Shown one piece after another: positions 49,030-57,395 of a stretch of DNA of 64,000 nt. Within the stretch, counting starts at the first letter, position 1. Each line of letters starts with the position of its first letter. The notes beneath the pieces were generated by a model. That model made no database searches, was not told the DNA's origin, and was given only the letters and a program-made list of their open reading frames with translations. The position numbers were made by a program, and so were the translations under genes. Source of the stretch: Mycolicibacillus trivialis (GTDB taxonomy: Bacteria; Actinomycetota; Actinomycetes; Mycobacteriales; Mycobacteriaceae); NCBI RefSeq assembly GCF_002102395.1, contig NZ_LQPZ01000029.1:57821-121820 (forward strand). Reading direction: 5' to 3'.

Positions 49030-50163
49030 TCAGCCACCGGAGTGCATGATCTCCGCGCCGGCGGGCACCGCGTCGTCGTCGGGATCGTCGAGCCAGCCCT
49101 CCGGCAGCGTCACCGACGCCGGGGAGCCCTGCCGCCCGCGCGGGCCGGCCGCCGCGGCGGGGAACGGCACGTCGGGGTCGAGCTGATCGAGCAGGGCGTC
49201 GAGGTCGGCGAGGGTCTTCACCAGCGCCAGGGTGCGTCGCAGATCCGAGCCGGCCGGGAAGCCGTGCAGGTACCAGGCGATGTGCTTGCGGATGTCGCGC
49301 AGGCCCTTGTCCTCCCCGAAGTGATCGGCCAGCAGCGCGGCGTGGCGGCGGATGATGGCGGCCACCTCACCCAGGGTCGGCGGGGTGGGCGAGGGGGCGC
49401 CGGTGAACGCCGCGGACAGCTCGGCGAACAGCCACGGCCTGCCCAGGCAGCCGCGCCCGATCACCACCCCGTCGCAGCCGGTGGCGGCCATCATCGCCAG
49501 CGCGTCGTTGGGTTCGAAGATGTCGCCGTTGCCCAGCACCGGGATGCTGCGCACCTGGGCCTTGAGCTGGGCGATCTGGTCCCAGTCGGCGGTGCCGGAG
49601 TAGCGCTGGGCGGCGGTGCGGGCGTGCAGCGCCACCGCGGCCGCACCCTCGGCTTCGGCGATGCGTCCGGCGTCCAGGTGGGTGTGGTGGGCGTCGTCGA
49701 TGCCGATGCGGAACTTCACCGTCACCGGCACGTCGGCGTCGGCGGTGGCGCGCACCGCGGCGGCCACGATCTGGCCGAACAGCCGGCGCTTGTAGGGCAG
49801 CGCGGACCCGCCGCCGCGGCGGGTGACCTTGGGCACCGGGCAGCCGAAGTTCATGTCGATGTGGTCGGCGAGGTTCTCCCCGACGATCATCCGGGCGGCC
49901 TCATAGGTGGTCGCCGGGTCCACCGTGTAGAGCTGCAGCGAGCGCGGCGACTCGTCGGGCCCGAAGGTGGTCATGTGCAGCGTCGCCGGGTGCCGTTCCA
50001 CCAGGGCGCGGGCGGTCACCATCTCGCAGACGTACAGTCCGCTGACGGTGCCGACCATCGAGCGCTCCAGCTCGCGGCAGAGCGTGCGGAATGCGACGTT
50101 GGTCACACCCGCCATCGGGGCCAGCACGACCGGGCTGGCGAGCGTGATCGGCCCGATCCGCAC
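49030..50163 (-). CDS. dusB: tRNA-dihydrouridine synthase
   Basis: A 377-residue FMN flavoenzyme that reduces uridine in the tRNA D-loop. The TIM-barrel signature VVLAPMAGVTNVAFR near residue 11 and the catalytic Cys in NFGCPVPKVTRRGGGSAL near 110 are diagnostic; HARTAAQRYSG and VLGNGDIF follow. GTG 50163 begins at the canonical RIGPI N-terminus and lies 5 bases after the desA1 stop, so the two genes are co-transcribed. The longer frame to 50379 overlaps desA1. Confidence 0.93.
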   Translation of the reverse strand: MRIGPITLASPVVLAPMAGVTNVAFRTLCRELERSMVGTVSGLYVCEMVTARALVERHPATLHMTTFGPDESPRSLQLYTVDPATTYEAARMIVGENLADHIDMNFGCPVPKVTRRGGGSALPYKRRLFGQIVAAAVRATADADVPVTVKFRIGIDDAHHTHLDAGRIAEAEGAAAVALHARTAAQRYSGTADWDQIAQLKAQVRSIPVLGNGDIFEPNDALAMMAATGCDGVVIGRGCLGRPWLFAELSAAFTGAPSPTPPTLGEVAAIIRRHAALLADHFGEDKGLRDIRKHIAWYLHGFPAGSDLRRTLALVKTLADLDALLDQLDPDVPFPAAAAGPRGRQGSPASVTLPEGWLDDPDDDAVPAGAEIMHSGG

Positions 50164-50168
50164 CCGGG

Positions 50169-51185
50169 TTACCGCCGGGAGAGCGTCAGCGTCCCCGCGG
50201 TGGCGAGCACGTCCTCCGCCGAGATCGAGCGGCCGGTCTTGGCCTCGCGCTCCAGGCGGCGGTGCTTGGCCGCCTCGAACTTCTCGCAGGAGTCCTCGAG
50301 GTCCTTGATGACCAGGGCCAGCTCGTTGCGCAGCCGGTCGGCTTCGCCGGTGAGGTCGTCGCGCTCGAAGATGCGCCACTTCTTGAGCACCGGCATCACC
50401 ACGTCCTCGAGGTGGATCCGCGGGTCATAGACCCCGCCGAGCGCGATCACCAGGGCCTTGCGCCGGAAGCCGGGGGTGACGAACCCGGGCATCTTGAAGT
50501 CCTTGAGGATCTTGTACAGCGCCTGCATCGCCAGGGTGGGGGAGAGCTCCAGGCCGGCCTCGGAGAGGTCGCGGTAGAAGATCATGTGCAGGTTCTCGTC
50601 GTGGGAGACCCGGGCCAGCAGCTTGTCGGCGATCGGGTCGTTGCAGGCCTTGCCGGTGTTGCGGTGCGAGATGCGGGTCGCCAGCTCCTGGAACGTGACG
50701 TACATGATCGAGTCGAACAGGTTCTCGGCGCGCTCGTCGCCCTGGCGGTTCTGGCCGGGGGAGAACCCGCGGGTGACCTGCTCGACGCGCAGCAGCTCCA
50801 GTTCCACCGGGTCGACGGCGCGGGTGACCACCAGGTAGTCGCGCAGGGCGATGCCGTGGCGGTTCTCCTCGGTGGTCCAGCGGTTGACCCAGTTGCCCCA
50901 GGCGCCGTCCATGCCCATGTAGGTGGCGATCTCGCGGTGATACGACGGCAGGTTGTCCTCGGTGACTAGGTTCTGCACCATCGCGACCTTGGCGACGTCG
51001 GAGAGCTGCGACTGGCCCGGCTCCCAGTCCTGGCCGCCGAGGGCGTAGTAGTTCTTGCCGTCGGACCAGGGGATGTAGTCGTGCGGGTTCCAGTCCTTGG
51101 TCATGGACAGGTGCCGGTTGATGTACTTCTCGGCGACCGGCTCAAGCTCATGCATCAACTGCAGATCGGTTAATTCTGCCGCCAT
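50169..51185 (-). CDS. desA1: Acyl-ACP desaturase DesA1
   Basis: A 338-residue soluble di-iron desaturase of the plant stearoyl-ACP type, implicated in mycolic-acid precursor synthesis. The iron ligands are visible in TEENRHG (near residue 106) and DENLHM (near 194), the paired ExxH motifs. The length matches M. tuberculosis DesA1. GAAAGGCACC precedes ATG 51185. It leads desA1-dus on the minus strand. Confidence 0.94.
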   Translation of the reverse strand: MAAELTDLQLMHELEPVAEKYINRHLSMTKDWNPHDYIPWSDGKNYYALGGQDWEPGQSQLSDVAKVAMVQNLVTEDNLPSYHREIATYMGMDGAWGNWVNRWTTEENRHGIALRDYLVVTRAVDPVELELLRVEQVTRGFSPGQNRQGDERAENLFDSIMYVTFQELATRISHRNTGKACNDPIADKLLARVSHDENLHMIFYRDLSEAGLELSPTLAMQALYKILKDFKMPGFVTPGFRRKALVIALGGVYDPRIHLEDVVMPVLKKWRIFERDDLTGEADRLRNELALVIKDLEDSCEKFEAAKHRRLEREAKTGRSISAEDVLATAGTLTLSRR

Positions 51186-51264
51186 GGCGATGGGTGCCTT
51201 TCCGAGAGGTGGAGGTATGTGTGTCGCTAAGTTGCAGTCAATATATCTGTGTACGTCGGTGACA

Positions 51265-51888
51265 TCAAGTTGGGGGTTCGGTGCGTCGCGGGCCGGTCGG
51301 AGCGGGTTCCAGCCGGCTGGCCAGCACCAGCATGTCCACGCAGAAGTCGATGAACTGGCCGCGGTCGGCGTCCAGCCGGCCGTTCAGGTAGGCGGAGAAC
51401 AGGCTGGACAGCCCGCCGATGAGGCTGGTGGCCACCAACTGCTGGCTTACCGGGTCGCCGATGCGGGTCAGTTTGTGCTGCAACAGCCCGATGAAGTTGG
51501 GCATCCACTCCGACCCGGAGCGGGCCAGCGCGGGTTCGGTCTCCGGGCCCAGCAGCAGCACCCGGCCCAGGATCGGGTCGTCGACCATGAGGGCGACGAA
51601 CTGCTCGACGGCCTGGCGGGCGCTGGTGGTCGGGGCGAGGGCGGTCATCGCGCGGGTGCCCACGTCGTCGTAGACGGCGCGGACGAATTGGTCACGGTCG
51701 GTGAAGCTTTCGTAGAAGTAGCGTTCGGTGAGGCCGGCCTGTTTGCAGACCGCGCGCACGGTCAGCGGGGCGCCGCTGGGGTCGCCGAGGACCCGCGCAC
51801 CGGCGTTGATGAGGTGTTCGCGGCGCAGCGCCTGGCGATCGGCCAGGGGCACCCCGGACCAGCGGCCCCGGCGTTGACTCGACGGCAC
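51265..51888 (-). CDS. TetR-family regulator (Rv0825c-like)
   Basis: A 207-residue regulator. The TetR helix-turn-helix is at residues about 18-65 (LINAGARVLGDPSGAPLTV, then AGLTERYFYESFTDRDQFV). GTG 51888 is chosen for AGGAG 8 bases upstream; the frame continues to 51978 but would overlap the divergent gene's start region. The ligand domain has no recognisable signature. It is divergent from the DUF2236 oxygenase gene, with a 12-bp palindrome in the 70-bp gap, so local regulation is likely. Confidence 0.87.
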   Translation of the reverse strand: MPSSQRRGRWSGVPLADRQALRREHLINAGARVLGDPSGAPLTVRAVCKQAGLTERYFYESFTDRDQFVRAVYDDVGTRAMTALAPTTSARQAVEQFVALMVDDPILGRVLLLGPETEPALARSGSEWMPNFIGLLQHKLTRIGDPVSQQLVATSLIGGLSSLFSAYLNGRLDADRGQFIDFCVDMLVLASRLEPAPTGPRRTEPPT

Positions 51889-51924
51889 GGCGACTCCTAT
51901 GCTTCCGAACTGACAACGCCCGTG

Positions 51925-51936
51925 GTCAAAGTTGAC
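51925..51936. promoter_or_regulatory. Palindrome GTCAA-AG-TTGAC between divergent genes
   Basis: A perfect 5+5 inverted repeat with a 2-base centre lies between the TetR start (51888) and the DUF2236 start (51959). TTGAC at its right arm could also serve as a -35 box for the plus-strand gene. It is a plausible TetR operator, although short. Confidence 0.4.
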
Positions 51937-51958
51937 TGACGTGACAGGAACGCTCATT

Positions 51959-52969
51959 GTGACCCAAGATACGTCCACGATTGCAGCCCCGACCAGCGAA
52001 AGCGACCCGAACGTCGCGGTGGCGGCGGGCTGCCCGGCCTCCGGTGGGGGCTACGACGCCGTCCCGCTGGGGCCGGACTCGCTGACCTGGAAATACTTCG
52101 GTGACTGGCGCGGGATGCTGCAGGGCCCGTGGGCGGGCTCGATGCAGAACATGCACCCGCAGCTGGGTGCGGCGGTCGAGGAGCACTCCATCTTCTTCCA
52201 GGAGCGCTGGCCGCGGCTGATGCGCTCGCTGTACCCGATCGGCGGGGTGGTCTTCGACGGCGACCGGGCCCCGCAGACCGGCGCGGAGGTCCGCGACTAC
52301 CACATCCCGATCAAGGGGGTGGACGCCAAGGGCCGGCGCTACCACGCGCTGAACCCGGACGTCTTCTACTGGGCGCACGCCACCTTCTTCGTCGGCACCC
52401 TCATTGTGGGCGACTGGCTGTGCGGCGGGCTCAGCGAGGCCGAGAAGCGCCAGTTGTTCGACGAGCACATCCAGTGGTACCGAATGTACGGGATGAGCAT
52501 GCGCCCGGTGCCCAAGACCTGGGAGGACTTCCAGGAGTACTGGGACCACATGGTCCGCGAGGTGCTCGAGGACAACAAGGCCACCCGCGACGTGCTGGAC
52601 CTGTCCACCCTGGACAAGCCGCCGTTCATGCCGTGGCTGCCCACCTGGCTGTGGAAGCTGCAGCGACGGATGGTCCACCCGCTGTTCATCTGGGTGACCG
52701 TCGGGCTCTACGACCAGCCGGTGCGCGACCTGCTCGGCTACTCCTGGTCGGCGCGCGACGCGTGGCTGCACCGCCAGTTCGGCAAGGCGGTCAACGCGGT
52801 GTTCAAGCTCGTGCCGCGCCGCTACCGGATGCACCCGCGTGGGCGGGCCGGCTGGGACCGGGCCACCGGACGCATCCCGGCGGATGCGCCGCTGGTGCAC
52901 ACCCCGGCGCGCAACCTGCCGCCGCTGGAGCACCGCGACAACGGGATCCACTACTGCCCCAAGGTCTGA
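51959..52969 (+). CDS. DUF2236 (MpaB-like) oxygenase (Rv0826-like)
   Basis: A 336-residue protein of the DUF2236/latex-clearing-protein relatives, predicted heme or metal oxygenases. Conserved segments include [20 protein letters not shown] near residue 40, [13 protein letters not shown] near 137 and the His-rich core. The substrate is unknown. GTG 51959 is preferred for AGGAA about 9 bases upstream; in-frame GTG 51941 and TTG 51932 are alternatives that would overlap the palindrome. It is followed by a methyltransferase 50 bp downstream. Confidence 0.85.
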   Translation: MTQDTSTIAAPTSESDPNVAVAAGCPASGGGYDAVPLGPDSLTWKYFGDWRGMLQGPWAGSMQNMHPQLGAAVEEHSIFFQERWPRLMRSLYPIGGVVFDGDRAPQTGAEVRDYHIPIKGVDAKGRRYHALNPDVFYWAHATFFVGTLIVGDWLCGGLSEAEKRQLFDEHIQWYRMYGMSMRPVPKTWEDFQEYWDHMVREVLEDNKATRDVLDLSTLDKPPFMPWLPTWLWKLQRRMVHPLFIWVTVGLYDQPVRDLLGYSWSARDAWLHRQFGKAVNAVFKLVPRRYRMHPRGRAGWDRATGRIPADAPLVHTPARNLPPLEHRDNGIHYCPKV

Positions 52970-53019
52970 CCCAGGGGGCTGTGGTTAGGTGGCTGCGCAG
53001 CCGACTACCGGGAGGCGAG

Positions 53020-53928
53020 ATGGCGCGCAGCGACGCCGACAGTTGGGATCTGGCCACCAGCGTGGGGGCGACGGCGACGATGGTCGCCGCCCAGCGCGCT
53101 CTGGCCTCCGCGGGGCCCGAGCCGCTGATCGATGACCCGTTCGCCGCGCCGCTGGTGCGGGCGGTGGGCATGGACGCCTACACCCGGCTGGTCGACGGGC
53201 AGATCGAGGTGCCCGAGGGTGCCGAGTTCGACCCGCAGCGGATGGCGCGCGGGATGGGGCTGCGCACCCGGTTCTTCGACCGGCACTTTATGGACGCCGC
53301 CGACGCCGGTATCCGGCAGGCGGTGATCCTGGCCGCCGGGCTGGACGCGCGGGCCTACCGGCTGGCCTGGCCGGCGGGCACCGTGGTCTACGAGGTGGAT
53401 ATGCCCGCGGTGATCGAGTTCAAGACCACCACGCTGGCCGGCTTGGGGGCCGAGCCGACCGCGGAGCGGCGCACGGTGGCGATCGACCTGCGCGAGGACT
53501 GGCCGGCCGCGCTGCGCGCCGCCGGATTCGACCCCGACGCGCCGACGGTGTGGAGTGCGGAGGGATTGCTGGTCTATCTGCCGCCGGCCGCTCAGGACGC
53601 GCTGTTCGACAACATCACTGCGCTGTCGGCACCGGGCAGCCGACTGGCATGTGAGTTCATGCCCGACACCACCGTGTTCGCCGGTGAGCTGTGGCGTGAG
53701 CACCACGACAAGTTGCGCGCGCTGGGCTTCACCGTGGACGTGTCCGAGCTGATCTATCACGGCGATCGCAACCACGTCGTCGACTACCTCACCGAGTCCG
53801 GCTGGGCGGTCGACGGGACGGCCGCGCCGCAGCTGCACGCCGAGCACGGCTTCGACTACCCCGACGACGAGCTGTCGGCGGTCTTCGCCGACATGATCTA
53901 TCTGACGGCGGTGCTGGGGCGCGCTTAG
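53020..53928 (+). CDS. SAM-dependent methyltransferase (Rv0830-like)
   Basis: A 302-residue enzyme of the expanded mycobacterial leucine-carboxyl-methyltransferase-like family. N-terminal [20 protein letters not shown] and the SAM pocket [14 protein letters not shown] near residue 104 are its hallmarks; [12 protein letters not shown] and [11 protein letters not shown] follow. GGGAGG (53010-53015) supports ATG 53020. The family has many members in mycobacteria with unassigned substrates. Its end overlaps the convergent excalibur gene by four bases. Confidence 0.92.
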   Translation: MARSDADSWDLATSVGATATMVAAQRALASAGPEPLIDDPFAAPLVRAVGMDAYTRLVDGQIEVPEGAEFDPQRMARGMGLRTRFFDRHFMDAADAGIRQAVILAAGLDARAYRLAWPAGTVVYEVDMPAVIEFKTTTLAGLGAEPTAERRTVAIDLREDWPAALRAAGFDPDAPTVWSAEGLLVYLPPAAQDALFDNITALSAPGSRLACEFMPDTTVFAGELWREHHDKLRALGFTVDVSELIYHGDRNHVVDYLTESGWAVDGTAAPQLHAEHGFDYPDDELSAVFADMIYLTAVLGRA

Positions 53929-54122
53929 CGCTCGCAGGCGATGCCGTCGCCGTCGCGATCGAGCCCGGAGCGGTAGCCCGGGTGATCGGGCGTCATGTTG
54001 GAGGCGCCGTCGGCGTGGGCTTCCTTGCAGTTGGCGTACGGCGGGCCGGCCGCGGCGGCGCTGGGCGCCAAGCCCAGGCCGGCGACGACAAGGCAGGCAG
54101 CAAAGAACGAGGCGCGAAACAT
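53925..54122 (-). CDS. Small secreted excalibur-domain protein
   Basis: A 65-residue protein with a signal peptide ([20 protein letters not shown]..., cut near AAAA at residue 24) and an excalibur calcium-binding domain. The loop [10 protein letters not shown] at the C-terminus and two Cys (NCKEA, ACE) form the domain. Its function outside the cell is unknown. The stop overlaps the methyltransferase stop region. It lies just before the tRNA-Lys fragment. Confidence 0.88.
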   Translation of the reverse strand: MFRASFFAACLVVAGLGLAPSAAAAGPPYANCKEAHADGASNMTPDHPGYRSGLDRDGDGIACER

Positions 54123-54210
54123 GGGCAGACCCCTTGGCCGAAGAAATTTGCGTCAGCGTAACTTCTGGCGTTGCCGGGCGGGGCCGGATCGGTGGAACCG
54201 GCCGGGCTGG

Positions 54211-54249
54211 TGCCCCCACTAGGACTCGAACCTAGGACCTGCGGATTAA
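54211..54249 (-). other. Partial tRNA-Lys 3' half: distal attachment site
   Basis: 39 bases match the 3' half of the intact tRNA-Lys (56909-56947) at 37 positions, in the same orientation, from the discriminator base to the anticodon loop edge. The two differences fall on opposite sides of the T-stem and preserve pairing. The copy has no 5' half. It lies downstream (3') of the intact tRNA and bounds the 2.7-kb insert, which is how a distal att site looks. Confidence 0.85.
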
Positions 54250-54350
54250 TGGTCGGCGAGAAGGCCCACGCCATCCTCCAGAAGGCACTTAAGGACGCCG
54301 TGCAGGAAGGGATGATCACCCGTAACGTCGCCGAACGGACGGTGAAGGGT
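54249..54350 (+). pseudogene. Tyrosine-recombinase (integrase) remnant
   Basis: A 34-codon frame directly abutting the tRNA fragment reads KAHAILQKALKDAVQEG, then MITRNVAERTVKG, which resembles the core-binding domain of phage tyrosine integrases (helix pair ending in the RNVA/RNPA motif before the catalytic domain). No catalytic Arg-His-Arg-Tyr region follows, so only a fragment remains. The join of an attachment site to an integrase scrap supports a former integrative element. Confidence 0.68.
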
Positions 54351-54568
54351 GAGCCCGGCAGCCAAAGCCTGGGCCGTGCTCGTCACCTGGATCATCGTGT
54401 GATCCGCTCAGCGGAGACCGACAAACCCTCTCCGAGGGTGTCGACCGCTGGATCGAGCGCAACTCGCGCACCGCCCGCGTAGCGATCGTAGTCGTCGCCC
54501 TGCACCTAGGAAATGTTCTGCTGGCGAAGGCCGTCCCCTACACCTGGCGCTCGTCACAGCACGAAAGC
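54349..54568 (+). pseudogene. Frameshifted small phage-type gene
   Basis: GTG 54349 opens MSPAAKAWAVLVTWIIV and stops at 54400-54402. The +1 frame from 54401 continues the same protein: DPLSGDRQTLSEGVDRWIER, then about 35 more residues with a hydrophobic helix (VAIVVVALHLGNVLLAK). The whole resembles the short mycobacteriophage proteins with a TLSEGVDRW motif (DUF7427-like, from memory). One indel near 54400 accounts for the break. Confidence 0.6.
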
Positions 54569-54724
54569 CGCGGCGATGTACCCGGGCAAGATGCTGTGGG
54601 CCCGTCGGATGCTGGGCTGATCGGCGGGTCCGAAGATTCTTCACCCAAACCACTACCTCCACAGGTTCTGTTAAGGTACGGTCCGTTTATCTGTGAAGCC
54701 CCTCACAGCCCACCGGAGGACAAC

Positions 54725-56062
54725 ATGGCCGCACCAGCACCATCCACCCCGCCAACCTTCGCCCAACGCCCCTGGGTCGCGGCCGGCGTCGCACTCACCG
54801 CCGCCAGCATGGTCGCCGCCACACCCGTAGCAGCACCAACACTGCAGCAGATCACGTTCCCCGGCATCGAGCTCACCGCCCAAGACCTCATCGGCGACAC
54901 CGCCGGCAACCTCACCAACCTGATCAACTACTTCGCCGGCGCGCCAGTCGAACTGACCAACGGAAACTTCCTCGGACCCAACGCGGCACCGTTCCCTATC
55001 CTGCAGGCGGTCATCGGCAACCAGCTCGGCTACCTCGGCCAGATCCTCCAGGATCCCAGCAACATCGGCGGGGTCTTCCAGACGATGTTCGGCAACCTCC
55101 AGGACGGTCTAGCGGCGCCGTTTAGTGCGTTCGGTGACAACCTCGCTACAGGGAGCGGACTCGTAACCTCCCCTGATGTGAATTGGGCGATTGAGGGGCT
55201 CATAAATATCGCCGGATCGATAGCGGACCCAAACTGGGAAGATATCGCCAACCTGAATCACTCAACCCTCTTCGACCTCGCACAGCTACTCCTGGGAGGT
55301 GACTCCACCCTCAGTGGCCTACTAGGCTTCACCGGCTCACCGATGAGCGGACTCATGCTGGGAGCCATCGGACCATTCCTCGGGCCCATGGTCGCGCTTT
55401 ACCATGGAATGGAACCGGTTTTCGACACCGGCAACACAGCCGGTCTGATCGACATTCCCCAAAATATGTTGTATGCGTTCCTCAACGGAGGACAAACCCT
55501 CGACATCACTGATCTCCTCGGTGTATTCAATATTCCGACCACATTCGATTTGCTCGGAATGGACATCGGACTCCAATCAGCCGGAATCGAACTCGGTGGC
55601 CTTCTGGGTGGGCCGGGGTCTCTGTTCAATGCGCTCGCGGGCCAAGCGGGTATCGACGTGCCGGGATTCGACCTTCCGATAGGTGGCGATTTTGGCGGTA
55701 TGTTTGTCGGTGGAAAGCTGGTCGGTGAGGGGGCTGGCCCGATTGGTTCGCTGCTGTCGATCCCGAACTCCATTGCGGCAGCCATCGGCAACGACGCACC
55801 TTTCGACGGACTGCTGGGAACCTTCGCGAACAGCTTGGACAGCCTGTTGAACATTGACTTCCTCGGCGAAGGGGTCGACACCATCAGCGCGTTCCTGGGC
55901 AATGACATCCTCAGCCCACTGTCCGATGCACTGATGTGGCTGCCGAACGAGTTGGCCGGCTTGCTAAGCGACAGCGGCCTTGGAGTCGACCTCGGCGTCG
56001 ATGCCCTGGCCCAGATGTTCTTCGTCAACATCCCGCAGTTGCTGCTGACGATGATGCTCTGA
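54725..56062 (+). CDS. Secreted GjpA-like protein, copy 1 (in the tRNA-Lys insert)
   Basis: A 445-residue protein with an N-terminal signal (QRPWVAAGVALTAASMVAATPVAAP) and a long Leu/Gly/Asn-rich mature part with few charges. The segments APFPILQAVIGNQLGYLGQIL and later GLLGFTGSPMSGLMLGAIGPF recur in form in the two paralogues at 58196 and 59850. I take it as a member of the mycobacterial family annotated as outer-membrane porin GjpA, but porin activity is not shown. GGAGGA sits five bases before the ATG. The middle of the gene has lower G+C (29 of 60 at 55201-55260) than the flanking core genes. Confidence 0.7.
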   Translation: MAAPAPSTPPTFAQRPWVAAGVALTAASMVAATPVAAPTLQQITFPGIELTAQDLIGDTAGNLTNLINYFAGAPVELTNGNFLGPNAAPFPILQAVIGNQLGYLGQILQDPSNIGGVFQTMFGNLQDGLAAPFSAFGDNLATGSGLVTSPDVNWAIEGLINIAGSIADPNWEDIANLNHSTLFDLAQLLLGGDSTLSGLLGFTGSPMSGLMLGAIGPFLGPMVALYHGMEPVFDTGNTAGLIDIPQNMLYAFLNGGQTLDITDLLGVFNIPTTFDLLGMDIGLQSAGIELGGLLGGPGSLFNALAGQAGIDVPGFDLPIGGDFGGMFVGGKLVGEGAGPIGSLLSIPNSIAAAIGNDAPFDGLLGTFANSLDSLLNIDFLGEGVDTISAFLGNDILSPLSDALMWLPNELAGLLSDSGLGVDLGVDALAQMFFVNIPQLLLTMML

Positions 56063-56079
56063 TCGCAGCAGGTACGAAC

Positions 56080-56114
56080 TGTAGGCCCCCTCCCACCCCT
56101 GGAGGGGGCCTACA
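56080..56114. terminator. Bidirectional terminator hairpin
   Basis: A perfect 14-bp inverted repeat (TGTAGGCCCCCTCC and its complement) with a 7-base loop lies between the convergent genes ending at 56062 and 56131. It has no T-tract, as is usual for actinobacterial terminators. Confidence 0.85.
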
Positions 56115-56130
56115 GGCGTTTACGGGGCTG

Positions 56131-56847
56131 CTACGGGCAGTTCGGGTAGATCGGCAGTGCCACCGACGTGAATATCAGCGCTGCATCCATCGGCATGCCC
56201 GTCTTGGCTGACAGTTCACTGTTCACAAACTCAGCCTGCGCCCCGTTCTGGAACATTGCGCACGCCACATGTGCGTTACGGGTCATGGTCCCTTCATCCC
56301 AGATGGCCCAACCTTCGCTGCGCAACGGGGCGAGGAACTGGCGGCCGTATGCAGCCAGCACCTCCGGCGGCAGAATGCCGGGGGTGGCCGGTTCCGCCGC
56401 CGCGGTCTCTGCTGTCGTCGGCACGGACTCGGGGGTGGCGGTCACCGTTCTCGTCTCCACAATCGTGGTCGGCACCAGGCTCGGCGGCGCGGCTGGTGTC
56501 ACTGTGGCGGAACTCGGCGGAGGCGCAGGCATAGCCACCGTCGCGCCCGGGGCGGGTTGGCCGACCAGCCGCACCAGAACAGTCACCACAGTTCCGAGGA
56601 TGACCACCAGCGCGGCGATGCCTGCTGCCACATCCCACGACCGCGACACGATCTGCTCCGTTTGATATTCGTCCGGGTCGTCGTAGTTGAGGGGCTCGGC
56701 GCTGTACGCCGTTGCGGCGTCGGGCGAGGCTGCCGTCGGTGCCTGCTCAGTTTCGGGGCGCCCGCATCGTCGGGCGTGAATGGATGTTGGGACGGCCCTC
56801 CGACGCCTGGTCCTTGATTCGGTGATTCCAGCATCACTGCTGGTCAT
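56131..56847 (-). CDS. Membrane-anchored DUF732-type protein
   Basis: A 238-residue protein: about 70 polar cytoplasmic residues, one helix (73-95, DVAAGIAALVVILGTVVTVLV), a Pro/Thr-rich extracellular linker, and a C-terminal DUF732-like domain (LRSEGWAIWDEGTMTRNAHV, ACAMF, YPNCP). The two Cys of ACAMF and PNCP are the usual disulfide pair. ATG 56847 is chosen for the GAGGCGG ahead; a TTG at 56880 would add 11 residues. Function unknown. It is inside the tRNA-Lys-bounded insert, between the terminator and the tRNA. Confidence 0.72.
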   Translation of the reverse strand: MTSSDAGITESRTRRRRAVPTSIHARRCGRPETEQAPTAASPDAATAYSAEPLNYDDPDEYQTEQIVSRSWDVAAGIAALVVILGTVVTVLVRLVGQPAPGATVAMPAPPPSSATVTPAAPPSLVPTTIVETRTVTATPESVPTTAETAAAEPATPGILPPEVLAAYGRQFLAPLRSEGWAIWDEGTMTRNAHVACAMFQNGAQAEFVNSELSAKTGMPMDAALIFTSVALPIYPNCP

Positions 56848-56908
56848 TGCGTCCACCGCCTCTTGCAGCGTTAGAGTCAAGTGAACCGGGGCTTAAGCCT
56901 CTGACCTG

Positions 56909-56981
56909 TGCCCCCACCAGGACTCGAACCTGGGACCTGCGGATTAAAAGTCCGTAGCTCTACCAACTGAGCTATAGGGGC
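56909..56981 (-). tRNA. tRNA-Lys(UUU)
   Basis: The 73-nt gene folds as a cloverleaf: 7-bp acceptor (GCCCCTA with TGGGGGC), D arm AGCTCAGTTGGTAGAGCT, anticodon loop CTTTTAA, T loop TTCGAGT. The 3' CCA is not encoded. The 3' end faces the 54250-56908 insert and it is the integration target of that insert. Confidence 0.97.
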
Positions 56982-57103
56982 AAGAGCAACAGGATAACGC
57001 CTCCGGTTGGCGGGCTCGTTTGAGGATTGGGCATACTGTGCCCTAAGCTAGCGAGGCTCCCAGCGAGACCACGTTGTGAGTACCCCGGAGAGATTCGGTT
57101 CTG

Positions 57104-57176
57104 GCCCCCTTCGTCTAGCGGCCTAGGACGCCGCCCTTTCAAGGCGGTAGCGCGGGTTCGAATCCCGTAGGGGGTA
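57104..57176 (+). tRNA. tRNA-Glu(UUC)
   Basis: The 73-nt cloverleaf has acceptor GCCCCCT paired with AGGGGGT, anticodon loop CTTTCAA and T loop TTCGAAT. CCA is encoded at 57177-57179. It is first of a Glu-Asp-Phe run. Confidence 0.97.
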
Positions 57177-57217
57177 CCAGCGACGCGGCGACGCCGCGGA
57201 GTGAAGTAGCACAGCAA

Positions 57218-57291
57218 GGCCCTGTGGCGCAGTTGGTTAGCGCGCCGCCCTGTCACGGCGGAGGTCGCGGGTTCGAGTCCCGTCAGGGTCG
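57218..57291 (+). tRNA. tRNA-Asp(GUC)
   Basis: The 74-nt cloverleaf has acceptor GGCCCTG paired with CAGGGTC, anticodon loop CTGTCAC and discriminator G, as expected for Asp. CCA is not encoded. Confidence 0.97.
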
Positions 57292-57321
57292 CCTAGTACG
57301 GCGAGGCACACGGTGCCTTCC

Positions 57322-57395
57322 GGCCAGGTAGCTCAGTTGGTACGAGCGTCCGCCTGAAAAGCGGAAGGTCGCCGGTTCGATCCCGGCCCTGGCCA
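57322..57395 (+). tRNA. tRNA-Phe(GAA)
   Basis: The 74-nt cloverleaf has acceptor GGCCAGG paired with CCTGGCC, anticodon loop CTGAAAA and discriminator A. CCA is not encoded. It ends the tRNA cluster. Confidence 0.97.

Noticed and set aside
54171..54482. A complete 103-residue gene spanning the tRNA-Lys fragment
   Set aside because: The frame reads through the tRNA copy into the integrase scrap and then into an unrelated frame of the phage-type remnant, so it is a composite of three pieces.
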